The notes beneath the pieces are model-generated. The model had not been told where the DNA came from, ran no database searches, and worked only from the letters and a program-made list of their open reading frames with translations. 64,000 nucleotides of DNA from Actinomyces marmotae. Its GTDB lineage: Bacteria; Actinomycetota; Actinomycetes; Actinomycetales; Actinomycetaceae. The position numbers were made by a program, and so were the translations under genes. Location: positions 1,426,001 to 1,490,000 of the forward strand of contig NZ_CP053642.1 in assembly GCF_013177295.1 (NCBI RefSeq), written 5' to 3'. Below, piece by piece: positions 50,714 through 61,995 of the stretch (positions are counted from its first letter, which is position 1; each line of letters opens with the position of its first letter).

Positions 50714-53380
50714 TCAGGCGCGCAGCTCGGCCCCCAGGGTCTTGGCGGCGCGCTTGACGATCCGCTTGCGGAGGCCGGCGGTGTCCTCGGCCGTCAGAGT
50801 GCGGTCGGCGGCGCGCAGGCGCAGGGAGAAGGCGAGCGACTTGCGCCCTTGGCCCAGCTGCTCGCCGCGGAAGACGTCGAAGAGGCGCACGTCCTCGGCC
50901 AGGTCCTTGGCGGTGGCGCGGATGAGCGCCTCCACCTGGGAGGCGGTGACGGATTCGTCGACGACCAGCGCGATGTCCTCCTTGGCGGCGGGGAAGGTCG
51001 AGATCGCGCCCATCTGGGGGACGCCCCGGCCCTCGGCGGCGTCGAGGAGGGCGTCGAGGTCGATCTCCACGGCGCAGGAGCGCTCGGGCAGGCCGAGGGC
51101 GCGCGCCACCCGGGGGTGCAGTTCGCCGGCGTGCGCGACGACCTGGCCGGGGATGACCTCCCGGCCGGCCCTGGTCGCCGGCAGGCGGAGCTCGGCGACG
51201 CGCCCGGGGTGCCAGGGGGCGACGGGAGCGGCGGGCGCGGCGGCCTCCACGCCCAGGCCCATGGCGTGGGCGACGGCGCGCGCGGTCTCCACGGCGTCGA
51301 CCCAGTCCCAGGGGCGGGCGGGGCCGAGCACGCCGGCGCGCTCACGATCCCCCGCCAGGACGACGCCGATGTGGAGCGGCTGGGCGGGGATGCCGGCCTC
51401 GAGGGCGGCGAGCTCATCGTCGGTGGGGCGCCGGTCCACGCCGATGATCGGCGCGGGCGCGGTCCCCGCCGGACGGGTGACGGTCCCGATCTCGAAGACG
51501 GCGACGTCGGGCAGGCCGCGGGAGATGTTGCGGCGGGCGGTGTCCACGAGGGTGTCGAGGATGGAGGTGCGCAGCGCGGGGGCGTCCTCGGCCAGCGGGT
51601 TGACCAGCCGGGCCGCCCGGCGGCGCGGGTCATCCGCGGGGATTCCGAGGCGGTCGTGGGCATCGCCGATGAAGGGGTAGGACAGGACCTGGGTCAGGCC
51701 GGCGCGCGCGAGAGCGGCGACGGCGTCGCGCCGCGCCTTCTGCCGGGGGGTCAGGCCCAGCCCGGCGGGCGCGGTGGGCACGATCGTGGGGATTGCGTCG
51801 TAGCCGTCGAGACGGGCGACCTCCTCGGCGAAGTGGGCGGCGCCCACGAGGTCGGGGCGCCAGGTGGGCCGCGTGACGGCGAGGAGTTCGCGGCCGGCGC
51901 CGTCGGTGCCCGCGGGGGCGACGACGCAGCCGATCATCTCAAGCAACTCGGTGACCCGCGCGGTGCCGTAGGCCACGCCCGTGAGCCGCTCGGCGGCGTC
52001 GGCGCGGATGACGATCGGCTCGGGCGCGCTGGTGCGGTCGATGTCGGTGGCCACGGGCTCGGCGCTGCCGCCGCCGTACTCGACGAGCAGGTCCACGGCC
52101 CTCTGGGCGGCGACGGCGGCCAGGGCTGTGTCCACGCCACGCTCGTTGCGCTTGGAGGACTCGGTGGGCAACTTGTGGCGCCGCGAGGAACGGGCGATGG
52201 AGACGGCGTCGAAGTGGGCGGCCTCGATGAGCACGTTGCGCGTGGAGTCGCTGACCTCGGTGTCGGCGCCGCCGAAGACCCCGGCCAGGACGAGGGGGCG
52301 CGCGCCCTGTCCGCCGTCGGAGTCGGAGATGACAAGGTCCTCGGGGTCAAGGGCGCGGGTGACCTCATCGAGGAAGGTGAGGGACTCCCCCGGCCGGGCA
52401 CGGCGCACGACAATCGGGGCGACGAGCTTGTCGGCGTCGAAGGCATGGAGGGGCTGGCCCAGGTCGAGCATGACGTAGTTGGTCACGTCAACGGCCAGGC
52501 TGATGGGGCGCATGCCGGCGGCGGTGAGGCGGTCAGCCATCCACTTCGGGGACTGGGCCGTGGGGTCGATGCCGCGCACGAGGCGAGCCACGTAGCGGTC
52601 GCAGCCGGGGCGGCCGTGAATGGGGGCGGGGTCCTCGGCGATGATGACGGGGAAGCCCTCGCCGGCGCTGGTGGAGGCATCGGCCACGCCCGCGGGGAAC
52701 AGGCCGGTGTTGGCGCCGTCGGCGGGATCGGTGAAGCGGGCGCCGGTGGAGTGGGAGTACTCGCGGGCCACGCCTCGCATGGAGAAGCAGTAGCCGCGGT
52801 CCGGGGTGATGTTGATCTCCAGGACCTCCTCCCCCAGGCCGAGCAGGGGCAGGGCGTTGGTGCCCGGCGCGGGCAGCTCCTCGCCGTCGTGCCCGTGGGC
52901 GGCGAGCCACTGGTCTAGGACGATGATGCCGGAGTGGTCCTCCCCGATGCCCAGCTCCCGGGCGGAGCAGATCATGCCGTCGGAGACGTGGCCGTAGGTC
53001 TTGCGGGCGGCGATGGCGAAGCCCCCGGGCAGGACGGCCCCGGGCAGGGAGACGACGACGCTGTCCCCGGCCTCAAAGTTGTGGGCGCCACAGACAATGC
53101 CGCGGCTGGGCAGGTCGCTGGGCTCCTTGCCGGTGCCGGGGGCGTCATTGTGCTCGGGGCCGACGTCCACGCGGCAGTAGTTGATGACCTTGCCGTTGGA
53201 CTGCTCCTTTGCCTCGCGGGTGAGGACCTTGCCGACGACGAGAGGGCCGGTGATGGCGGGGGGAACGATCCGCTCCTCCTCCAGGCCGACGCGCACGAGG
53301 GCTGAGGCGAGCTCCTCGGCGGTGGTGGAGGTGGGGGCGTCGACGTGCTCGCGCAGCCACTCCAGGGGGACGTACGGCAT
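50714..53380 (-). CDS. pheT: Phenylalanyl-tRNA synthetase beta subunit
   Basis: 888 residues. The domains are in order: N-terminal B1, the tRNA-binding EMAP-like domain (VGKVLTREAKEQSNGKVIN, near 45-165), the B3/B4 editing domain (SLAVDVTNYVMLDLGQPLHAFD, KLPTESSKRNERG), B5, the inactive synthetase core and the C-terminal FDX-ACB anticodon domain (STFPAAKEDIALVVDE). It pairs with PheS to charge tRNA-Phe and edits mischarged tyrosine. The start is one base after the pheS stop. An ATG at 53380 gives the normal N-terminus PYVPLEWLREHV. Confidence 0.96.
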   Translation of the reverse strand: MPYVPLEWLREHVDAPTSTTAEELASALVRVGLEEERIVPPAITGPLVVGKVLTREAKEQSNGKVINYCRVDVGPEHNDAPGTGKEPSDLPSRGIVCGAHNFEAGDSVVVSLPGAVLPGGFAIAARKTYGHVSDGMICSARELGIGEDHSGIIVLDQWLAAHGHDGEELPAPGTNALPLLGLGEEVLEINITPDRGYCFSMRGVAREYSHSTGARFTDPADGANTGLFPAGVADASTSAGEGFPVIIAEDPAPIHGRPGCDRYVARLVRGIDPTAQSPKWMADRLTAAGMRPISLAVDVTNYVMLDLGQPLHAFDADKLVAPIVVRRARPGESLTFLDEVTRALDPEDLVISDSDGGQGARPLVLAGVFGGADTEVSDSTRNVLIEAAHFDAVSIARSSRRHKLPTESSKRNERGVDTALAAVAAQRAVDLLVEYGGGSAEPVATDIDRTSAPEPIVIRADAAERLTGVAYGTARVTELLEMIGCVVAPAGTDGAGRELLAVTRPTWRPDLVGAAHFAEEVARLDGYDAIPTIVPTAPAGLGLTPRQKARRDAVAALARAGLTQVLSYPFIGDAHDRLGIPADDPRRRAARLVNPLAEDAPALRTSILDTLVDTARRNISRGLPDVAVFEIGTVTRPAGTAPAPIIGVDRRPTDDELAALEAGIPAQPLHIGVVLAGDRERAGVLGPARPWDWVDAVETARAVAHAMGLGVEAAAPAAPVAPWHPGRVAELRLPATRAGREVIPGQVVAHAGELHPRVARALGLPERSCAVEIDLDALLDAAEGRGVPQMGAISTFPAAKEDIALVVDESVTASQVEALIRATAKDLAEDVRLFDVFRGEQLGQGRKSLAFSLRLRAADRTLTAEDTAGLRKRIVKRAAKTLGAELRA

Positions 53381-53381
53381 G

Positions 53382-55617
<2,236 letters not shown>

Positions 55618-55657
55618 GCGCCGGCCCCTCCCCAGCGCGCTCGGGGGCTGCGGGCGG

Positions 55658-56527
55658 TCAGCGGCTGCGGGCCTCGATGCGGCGCGCGGCGGCGGACAGC
55701 GCCCAGTTGATGACCACGTAGATGAGGGCGACGACGACGTAGGCGGGCAGGTAGATGTCGAAGCCCGCGGCGTTGGTGAGCACCTTGGTGGCGTACATGA
55801 GTTCGCCGTAGGCCACCACGTACCCCAGCGACGTGTCCTTGAGGATCGTCACCATCTGGGTGATCAGGGTGGGCAGCATGAGCCGCAGGGCCTGGGGGGC
55901 GAGGACGAGCCGCATCGTCTGCCCCGAACTGAGCCCCAGGGCGGCCGCCGCCTCGGACTGGCCGGCGTCCAGGGAACGCACGCCGGAGCGGAAGACCTCC
56001 GCCGTCGTCGCGGATGTGCACATGACGATGGGGACCACGAGCATCCACATCGCTGGCAGGGTGGGGCCCCAGTGGGGCACGGCCAGGAGGAAGAAGTAGA
56101 CGAGGAGCAGCATGGGGATGGCGCGCATCGCGTCGATCCACAGGCCGACGGCGCCGCGCAGCGCCGTGGAGCGGGCCATCCGCGCCCAGCCCAGCGCGAT
56201 GCCGATCGGGAAGGACAGGAGCGCTGAGACGGCGGCGGCCCGCAGGGTGTCGAGGACCGCCAGGCCCAGATAGCTGACGATCGACTCGCCCAGGAAGTAG
56301 CGCCATTTCGCGTAGTCGAGCTGCCCGGCGCCCGAGAGGTGGTGGATGCCGACGGCGACGAGCGCGATCACGAGGGCGGTCACCGCCAGTGAGGCGAGCA
56401 GGATCCTGGCCCGGCCTCGTGGGCCGGGGGTGTCGAAGAGGAGGGCGGCGTCCCCGGCCGCGCGCCCCCGCCGGGAGTCGGGCGCCCTGTCCGTGAGGCT
56501 GCCGGTGATGGCGGTGAGAGCGCTCAT
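55658..56527 (-). CDS. gluD: Amino-acid ABC transporter permease (GluD-like)
   Basis: 289 residues. A 45-residue charged N-terminus precedes about five to six spans. The permease-ATPase contact motif (EAA loop) is seen as QSEAAAALGLSSGQTMRLVLAPQALR. The order gluA-gluB-gluC-gluD and the longer second permease match the glutamate importer of corynebacteria. The ATG overlaps the gluC-like stop by four bases. Specificity for glutamate is by synteny only; glutamine or other polar amino acids are possible. Confidence 0.85.
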   Translation of the reverse strand: MSALTAITGSLTDRAPDSRRGRAAGDAALLFDTPGPRGRARILLASLAVTALVIALVAVGIHHLSGAGQLDYAKWRYFLGESIVSYLGLAVLDTLRAAAVSALLSFPIGIALGWARMARSTALRGAVGLWIDAMRAIPMLLLVYFFLLAVPHWGPTLPAMWMLVVPIVMCTSATTAEVFRSGVRSLDAGQSEAAAALGLSSGQTMRLVLAPQALRLMLPTLITQMVTILKDTSLGYVVAYGELMYATKVLTNAAGFDIYLPAYVVVALIYVVINWALSAAARRIEARSR

Positions 56528-57180
56528 GCGGACGCCCCCCGCGAGTTCTCCAGGCGGCGCTCCAGGGCGTGGCCGAGGCGCGTGGCCGCGAAGGCCAGGG
56601 CCAGGTAGATGAGCCCGGAGACCAGGAAGCAGACGACGGCCTCGGCGTACAACAGGTTGAGCTGCTGGGTGACGCTGGTGAGCTCTCTGACCCCGATGGC
56701 CGCGGTGAGGGAGGAGCCGATGAGGCAGGAGATGAAGATGTTGACCAGAGGTTGGATGACTCGGGCGAGGGCCTGGGGAAGGACCACCTGGCCGATGATC
56801 GCCCCGAAGCGCATCCCCAGGGCGCGGGCCGCCTCAATCTGCCCGCGCGGGACGGAGTTGATCCCGCTGCGCACGGCCTCGCAGACGAACCCCGAGGCGG
56901 AAAAGACGATGGCGAGCACGGCCGCCCAGAAGAGGCTGATGGGCACCCCCGCGCGCGGGGCCGCGAAGGCGGCGAGGATCATGAGGCACAGCGTAGGGAT
57001 GTTGCAGGCCACGGCCACCCAGGCCGCGCCGAGCGCTCGCAGGGGAGGGATCGGGCCGACCCGGAAGATGGCGATCATCGTGCCCACGGCGAGCGCCCCC
57101 GCGTAGGCGAGAAGCGAGATGATGAGGGTGGTCCTCAGTCCCTCACCGATCAGGCCGAGATTGTCGAGGATGACATGCAC
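56524..57180 (-). CDS. gluC: Amino-acid ABC transporter permease (GluC-like)
   Basis: 218 residues, about five spans, His/Glu/Gln permease family. The EAA loop is GQIEAARALGMRFGAIIGQVVLPQAL. It starts 82 bases after the binding-protein gene, beyond a strong hairpin that probably lowers its expression relative to the binding protein. It is coupled to the second permease by ATGA overlap. Confidence 0.86.
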   Translation of the reverse strand: MHVILDNLGLIGEGLRTTLIISLLAYAGALAVGTMIAIFRVGPIPPLRALGAAWVAVACNIPTLCLMILAAFAAPRAGVPISLFWAAVLAIVFSASGFVCEAVRSGINSVPRGQIEAARALGMRFGAIIGQVVLPQALARVIQPLVNIFISCLIGSSLTAAIGVRELTSVTQQLNLLYAEAVVCFLVSGLIYLALAFAATRLGHALERRLENSRGASA

Positions 57181-57223
57181 GGGCGGTTCTCCTTTCCCTG
57201 CCGCGCGTCCTTGCCGCTAAGCG

Positions 57224-57255
57224 GCCCGTTGGGCCGGCGCGCCGACCCAACGGGC
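57224..57255 (-). other. Intercistronic hairpin between gluB and gluC
   Basis: GCCCGTTGGG (57224-57233) and CCCAACGGGC (57246-57255) are a perfect 10-bp inverted repeat around CCGGCGCGCCGA, itself self-complementary. There is no T tract. Such structures after a binding-protein gene protect its mRNA 3' end and give more binding protein than permease (known for many importers; inferred here). Confidence 0.6.
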
Positions 57256-57262
57256 GGTCGCA

Positions 57263-58264
57263 TCAGGCGGCCGGGGCGGCTGTGCGCGCGCCGGCGACGG
57301 AGCCGATGACGGGGGGCTGAGGCACATCGCCCCCGATGATCGCGCCGATGGTGGACTGCCAGATCCTGGTCCAGGTGCCGTCGGCCTCGATGGCGGTCAG
57401 GAAGCCGTTGACGAAGGCCTGGGCGTCGGAGTCCTTGGGCAGCCCGAGGCCGTAGGGGTCCTCGGTGAAGGGCTGGCCGACGATCTTGATGTCGGCGCTG
57501 TTCTCGGCGGCGGCCAGCAGGAGGGACTCGTCGACGACATAGGCGTCGACCTGCTTGGTCTGCAGGGCCGACAGGCAGGCGGAATTGTCGTCGAAGGGGG
57601 TCGGCTTGGCGTCGGGGCACGCCTTGGCGAGGGCGGCCTGGGAGGACGATCCGGACTGGACGGCGACGGTCTTGCCCGCCAGGTCGGTCACGGAGGCGAT
57701 GCCGGTGGTGTCCTTGTGGACGGCGACGGCCTGGCCGGAGGAGTAGTAGGGGCCGGCGAAGGAGATCTTCTGGGCCCGCTCCTCGGTGATCGTGTAGGTG
57801 GCGATGACGGTGTCGACGGTGCCGTTGGTCAGCAGGGTCTCGCGGGTGTCGGAGGTGGCCTGGGTGATCTCAACGAGGTCGGCGGCACGGTCGCCCCCGA
57901 TGATGTAGCGGGCGAGCGCCTGGCCGATGGCCGCGTCGAAACCGGTGACCTTGTGGGTGGTGGGGTCCTCGATGGAGAAGACCCGGGCCGTCTTGGACCC
58001 GCCGATCCGGAGCTTGCCGGCCTTCTTGATGGCGCTGGCCCAGGTGGAGGCCGCCACGACGTCGTCGGCCGCGACGGGGCCGGAGTTGACCGCGGTGTCG
58101 TAGTCGGCCCCCGCGGTCGAGGAGGCCACCGCCTTGCCGTCGGCGCCGGTGTCGGAGCAGGCCGCGAGGGTCAGGGCGACGCCGAGGCCTCCCGCGCAGG
58201 TGAGTAGGCCGCGCCGGGAGACGGCGGGGCGGGTGATCGATCGGAGCGTCGTGGGGAGAGTCAT
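57263..58264 (-). CDS. gluB: Amino-acid ABC transporter substrate-binding lipoprotein (GluB-like)
   Basis: 333 residues. The lipobox is LTLAAC with Cys36. The n-region has SRRGLLTCAGG, a twin-arginine-like sequence, so Tat-dependent lipoprotein export is possible. The mature part is a type II periplasmic-binding fold: KLRIGGSKTARVFS, GFDAAIGQALARYI, TITEERAQKISFAGPYYSSGQAVAV and LAGKTVAVQSGSSSQ, all typical of polar amino-acid binders. The ATG at 58264 follows AAAGGA. It lies 42 bases after the ATPase gene. Confidence 0.9.
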   Translation of the reverse strand: MTLPTTLRSITRPAVSRRGLLTCAGGLGVALTLAACSDTGADGKAVASSTAGADYDTAVNSGPVAADDVVAASTWASAIKKAGKLRIGGSKTARVFSIEDPTTHKVTGFDAAIGQALARYIIGGDRAADLVEITQATSDTRETLLTNGTVDTVIATYTITEERAQKISFAGPYYSSGQAVAVHKDTTGIASVTDLAGKTVAVQSGSSSQAALAKACPDAKPTPFDDNSACLSALQTKQVDAYVVDESLLLAAAENSADIKIVGQPFTEDPYGLGLPKDSDAQAFVNGFLTAIEADGTWTRIWQSTIGAIIGGDVPQPPVIGSVAGARTAAPAA

Positions 58265-58306
58265 GGCGGGTCCTTTCATCAATGGTGCGGAGAGGAGGAT
58301 CGATGA

Positions 58307-59104
58307 TCAGTGCGAGAGGACCTTGGCGAGGAAGTCACGGGCGCGGTCGGTGCGCGGCGCGGTGAAGAACTCCTCGGGAGGGGCCTGCTCGACGATGCGC
58401 CCGGCGTCCATGAAGACGACGCTGTCGGCCACGGAGCGGGCGAAGCCCATCTCGTGGGTGACGACGAGCATCGTCATGCCGGATGTGGCCAGGTCGCGGA
58501 TGACATCGAGGACCTCGTTGATCATCTCGGGGTCGAGGGCGGATGTGGGCTCGTCGAAGAGCATCGCGATGGGGTCCATGGCCAAGGCACGGGCGATGGC
58601 GACGCGCTGCGCCTGACCACCGGAGAGCTGGGAGGGGCGCTTGCCCGCCTGATCGGCCAGGCCCACGCGGGCGAGGAGCTCGTGGGCGCGGGCCTCGGCG
58701 TCGGCGCGGTCCATGCGGCGCACCTTGATCGGGGCGAGCGTGATGTTGTCCAGGACGGTGCGGTGGCCGAAGAGGTTGAAGGACTGGAAGACCATGCCGA
58801 CCTCGGCGCGAAGCCTGGCCAGGTCCCTGCCCTCCTCGGGGAGGAGCTCGCCGTCGATCTCGATGGTGCCGGCGTCGATGGTCTCAAGGCGGTTGACGGT
58901 GCGGCACAGGGTGGACTTGCCCGAGCCGGAGGCTCCGATGACGGCGACGACCTCGCCCCGGTGGATGTCCAGGGAGACGTCGTCAAGGGCGGTAAAGTCG
59001 CCGAAGCGCTTGGTGATGCCGCTGATGCGGATGAGAGGGGCGGCGGGGCCGGTGGTTCCGGATCCGCCGACGGGCCCGGCGCCGGTATCCATGGGTGCTG
59101 TCAC
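58307..59104 (-). CDS. gluA: Amino-acid ABC transporter ATP-binding protein (GluA-like)
   Basis: 265 residues. Walker A is GASGSGKST (58-66), Q-loop MVFQSFNLFGHRTVLDN, signature LSGGQAQRVAIARAL, Walker B MLFDEPTSALDPE and switch VTHEMGFARSVAD, all typical of polar amino-acid importers. The GTG at 59104 is chosen for its GAGG site; it gives a 24-residue Gly/Pro-rich N-terminus. First gene of the transporter operon. Confidence 0.92.
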   Translation of the reverse strand: MTAPMDTGAGPVGGSGTTGPAAPLIRISGITKRFGDFTALDDVSLDIHRGEVVAVIGASGSGKSTLCRTVNRLETIDAGTIEIDGELLPEEGRDLARLRAEVGMVFQSFNLFGHRTVLDNITLAPIKVRRMDRADAEARAHELLARVGLADQAGKRPSQLSGGQAQRVAIARALAMDPIAMLFDEPTSALDPEMINEVLDVIRDLATSGMTMLVVTHEMGFARSVADSVVFMDAGRIVEQAPPEEFFTAPRTDRARDFLAKVLSH

Positions 59105-59243
59105 GCTGACCTCGTTCTCGGGGCGGTGCTGAGGCTGCGGGCGGAACGCCCGCGAGCAGGAGCAACGCAACCTTGCCCCGGATCATTCCCGCCGTCTCCC
59201 GTCGTCCACGGAGCGGACTGCGCCCGAGGAGCGGCGGGGGCCG

Positions 59244-60119
59244 TCAGACGCGGCTGGCCGCGGCACGGCGCGCGCGGGCGGAGGCGTAGAGGCACAGGGC
59301 CGCCGCGGCGGCGACGTTGAGGGACTCGGCCCTCCCGAGGATCGGGATGGAGACGACGGCGTCCGCGCGGCTCAGGGCCGCGGGGGTGAGCCCGTGGGCC
59401 TCGTTGCCGAGCAGCCAGGCGCTCGGGGCCGTCAGCAGCCCGCCGGAGGCCGCCGAGCCCTCGGCCTCGAAGAGGTCCGTGTCCCCACGGCTGTCCGCGG
59501 CCAGGATCGTCAGGCCCGCCGCGCGCAGGGCCACCACGGCCTCCTCCAGGCTCACACCGGTGATGACGGGCAGGTGGAAGAGGCTTCCCGCCGTCGAGCG
59601 CACCACCTTCGGGGAGGTGGCCTCCACGCTGCCGCGCAGGAGGATGACGGCGTCGGCGCCCGCGGCGTCAGCGGCGCGGATGATAGTGCCCGCGTTACCG
59701 GGATCCTGGGCCTCGGCGAGGACGGCGACGAGGCCCGCGCCCTCAAGGGCTCCCTCCAGGGCGCTGGCGCCGCTGCTCTCCCCCATCGAGACGACGGCGA
59801 GCACTCCCTGGGCATCGGCCGACATCGCGGTCATGACCTCCGCGGTTGTCAGATGGCAGTAGAGCCCCGCGCCCCTCGCCTCGGCCCAGATCTCTGGGTG
59901 ACGATCGGCGGCGGCCTCGGTCATGTAGAGGTCGAGGACCCGCTCGGGCGCCCAGCGGACCGCCTCGCGCGCCCCCTGAGGCCCCTCGACGAGGAATCGC
60001 CCATGCTTGGAGCGGGCCTGCCTGCGGGCGAGCCCAGCCACGCGGGCGATGCGCTGGGAGGCCGGGTTGTCGAGGATCTGCGGGGCGTCGTCATGGTCGA
60101 TGGGCGTCGCGGGCGTCAT
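59244..60119 (-). CDS. TrmH/SpoU-family 23S rRNA 2'-O-methyltransferase (TsnR-like)
   Basis: 291 residues of the SPOUT superfamily. Motif 1 is EAQDPGNAGTIIRAADAAG, motif 2 AWLLGNEAHGL, motif 3 SIPILGRAESLNVAAAAALCLY, which form the knotted SAM site. The N-terminal substrate-binding domain has KHGRFLVEGPQGAREAV. Its place after rplT is the conserved actinobacterial position of tsnR (Rv1644). A TAGGCT box seven bases before the ATG suggests a leaderless transcript separate from the ribosomal operon, whose terminator lies upstream. Confidence 0.9.
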   Translation of the reverse strand: MTPATPIDHDDAPQILDNPASQRIARVAGLARRQARSKHGRFLVEGPQGAREAVRWAPERVLDLYMTEAAADRHPEIWAEARGAGLYCHLTTAEVMTAMSADAQGVLAVVSMGESSGASALEGALEGAGLVAVLAEAQDPGNAGTIIRAADAAGADAVILLRGSVEATSPKVVRSTAGSLFHLPVITGVSLEEAVVALRAAGLTILAADSRGDTDLFEAEGSAASGGLLTAPSAWLLGNEAHGLTPAALSRADAVVSIPILGRAESLNVAAAAALCLYASARARRAAASRV

Positions 60120-60126
60120 GACGGCA

Positions 60127-60132
60127 AGCCTA
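60127..60132 (-). promoter_or_regulatory. -10 box for leaderless tsnR-like transcript
   Basis: Minus-strand TAGGCT, seven bases (TGCCGTC), then ATG at 60119. No ribosome site is visible. Confidence 0.5.
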
Positions 60133-60164
60133 CGGGAGCCCCGGGGAGCGATCAGCGCGTGAGC

Positions 60165-60208
60165 TAAAACGGCGCCGCCGCCCTCGTGGGGAGGGCGGCG
60201 GCGCCGTC
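60165..60208 (-). terminator. infC-rpmI-rplT operon terminator
   Basis: ACGGCGCCGCCGCCCTC (60169-60185) and its exact complement (60191-60207) form a 17-bp G/C stem with a five-base loop; on the minus strand TTTTAGC follows. This cleanly separates rplT from the tsnR-like gene. Confidence 0.9.
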
Positions 60209-60221
60209 TGAGGCGTGGGCG

Positions 60222-60602
60222 TCAGGCCTTGGGGGCGTTGACGTCCTTGGGGAGGGCCTTGCGGGCGGTCTCGACGAGCGCCTTGAAGGCGGCGGGCTCG
60301 TTGACGGCCAGCTCGGCGAGCATGCGGCGGTCGATCTCCACGCCGGCCAGGCCGAGGCCCTGGATGAAGCGGTTGTAGGTCATGCCCTCGGCGCGGGCGC
60401 CAGCGTTGATGCGCTGGATCCACAGGCGGCGGAAGTCGCCCTTGCGCGCGCGGCGGTCACGGAAGGCGTAGACGCCGGAGTGGGTGACCTGCTCCTTGGC
60501 CTTGCGGTAGAGGCGGGAGCGCTGGCCGCGGTAGCCCGAGGCCTTCTCGAGAACAGAACGACGCTTCTTGCGGGCGTTAACAGCCCTCTTCACACGTGCC
60601 AT
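60222..60602 (-). CDS. rplT: 50S ribosomal protein L20
   Basis: 126 residues, standard length. The N-terminus [14 protein letters not shown] and the core [36 protein letters not shown] and [15 protein letters not shown] are near-invariant L20 blocks. L20 organises 23S domain II early in assembly and in several bacteria represses this operon. It lies 28 bases after rpmI. Confidence 0.98.
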   Translation of the reverse strand: MARVKRAVNARKKRRSVLEKASGYRGQRSRLYRKAKEQVTHSGVYAFRDRRARKGDFRRLWIQRINAGARAEGMTYNRFIQGLGLAGVEIDRRMLAELAVNEPAAFKALVETARKALPKDVNAPKA

Positions 60603-60630
60603 GCGATGTCTCCTTCAGACGTTGGGCCGG

Positions 60631-60825
60631 TCAGCGACCGAGCATCTTCTTGACCTGGCGAAGGTCGGCGGGGGCGACCGGCTGGTCCGCGGACAGCTTG
60701 CGCTTGCGGCGCGAGGACTTGACCTCGAGCAGGTGGCGCTTGTTGGCCTGCTCGCGCATGAGCTTGCCGCTGCCGGTGACCCGGAAGCGCTTCTTGGCAC
60801 CGGAGTGCGTCTTGTTCTTCGGCAT
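60631..60825 (-). CDS. rpmI: 50S ribosomal protein L35
   Basis: 64 residues, the normal size. [20 protein letters not shown] and the RRKRKLS segment are diagnostic. It binds 23S rRNA in the large subunit. It sits between infC and rplT as in nearly all bacteria. Confidence 0.98.
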   Translation of the reverse strand: MPKNKTHSGAKKRFRVTGSGKLMREQANKRHLLEVKSSRRKRKLSADQPVAPADLRQVKKMLGR

Positions 60826-60915
60826 TGTCGGTTTCCTCTTGTCGGCTCGGTGACCGGCTGGCCCCGGGCTGCGGACCCCACCGGCTGTGGCCGGGGGGTG
60901 GGTCTGGGTGAGGCC

Positions 60916-61767
60916 TCAGGCCTCGGTGGCCTTCGCCGGGGCAGCCGGCTTGGCGGGCGCCTTGGGCTTCGCCTGAGCAGCCGGCTTGGGCGCGGGCGCC
61001 TTGGCGGGAGCCGCGGGCTTGGCAGCAGCCGGCTTGGGCGCGGCCGCCTTGGCGGCGGGCTTGGCAGCAGCCGGCTTGGGCTCGGGCTTGGCCGCAGGCG
61101 CCTTGGCGGCGGGCAACTTCGCAGCGGGGGCCTCAGCCGCCTGGGCGGCCGAAGCCGCCTGAGCGGCGGCCTGCGCGGCCTTGGCGGCGTGCTTCTCGGC
61201 GCGGCGGGAGGCGCGGGCCTCCTCACGACGGCGCCGCTGGTCGGACTTGACCTCCGCCTTCTTGCGGGTGGGGGCCAGCACCATGACCATCTGGCGGCCA
61301 TCCTGGCGCGGATGGGACTCAATGGTGGCGAGCTCGCCGACCTCCTCGGCGACCTTCGCCAGCAGGCGCACACCGAGCTCGGGACGGGACTGCTCGCGGC
61401 CGCGGAAGCGGACGATGCACTTGACCTTGTCCCCGCCCTCGAGGAATCGGCGCACGTGCCCCATCTTGGTGGCGTAGTCGTGATCGTCGATCTTGGGCCG
61501 GAACTGGATCTCCTTGAGCTGCGTGTTCGCCTGGTTGCGCCGGGCGTCGCGCGCCTTCATGGCCGACTCGTACTTGAACTTGCCGTAGTCCATGAGCTTG
61601 CACACCGGGGGGCGCGCGTCAGGGGCGACCTCGACAAGGTCGAGACCGGCCTCCTCGGCCAGTCGGAGGGCGTCCTCCACGCGGACGACGCCGACCTGCT
61701 CGCCACTGGGGCCGACCAAGCGCACCTCGGGGACGCGGATCCGTTCGTTTATACGGGGCTCGCTGAT
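60916..61767 (-). CDS. infC: Translation initiation factor IF-3 (AUC start, long Ala/Pro/Lys tail)
   Basis: 283 residues if started at ATC 61767. Upstream of the first canonical in-frame start (GTG 61725) the frame reads [13 protein letters not shown], the conserved IF-3 N-terminus, back to an ATC; three codons earlier is an in-frame TGA, and no ATG, GTG or TTG lies between. A GAGG site is spaced properly. IF-3 is the classic gene with AUU/AUC starts, which make it sense its own level. N-domain (to about 85), lysine-rich linker and C-domain (about 95-185, KFLEGG-type block) are complete. About 95 extra C-terminal residues consist of [10 protein letters not shown] repeats, absent from E. coli IF-3. 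Confidence 0.96.
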   Translation of the reverse strand: MSEPRINERIRVPEVRLVGPSGEQVGVVRVEDALRLAEEAGLDLVEVAPDARPPVCKLMDYGKFKYESAMKARDARRNQANTQLKEIQFRPKIDDHDYATKMGHVRRFLEGGDKVKCIVRFRGREQSRPELGVRLLAKVAEEVGELATIESHPRQDGRQMVMVLAPTRKKAEVKSDQRRRREEARASRRAEKHAAKAAQAAAQAASAAQAAEAPAAKLPAAKAPAAKPEPKPAAAKPAAKAAAPKPAAAKPAAPAKAPAPKPAAQAKPKAPAKPAAPAKATEA

Positions 61768-61807
61768 GGCTGTTCCTCACTCCTTGTTCGGATTCCGTGG
61801 CAACGGG

Positions 61808-61839
61808 AAAAGCCCCCGCTGCGCATCGCTAGCGGAGGC
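61808..61839 (-). terminator. Attenuator-like hairpin upstream of infC
   Basis: Minus strand: GCCTCCGCT, ten-base loop, AGCGGGGGC, then TTTTCCC. The stem of nine pairs (one T-G) with a short T run, about 40 bases before the infC start, looks like a transcription attenuator in the ribosomal-protein leader. Confidence 0.6.
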
Positions 61840-61995
61840 CTCATATGCTCGTACGAGCACGCCGACGCGCGGGCACGAGCCCATTGCGCCAGCGCCGGGG
61901 GCATGCCCTCGGCAGGAAACCCGGCCCCTTGGCGGGACCCAGGTGGGATTGCTCCGCTTGCGCGCCGGGGATGTACCCCGGCCGGTCAACCACTG

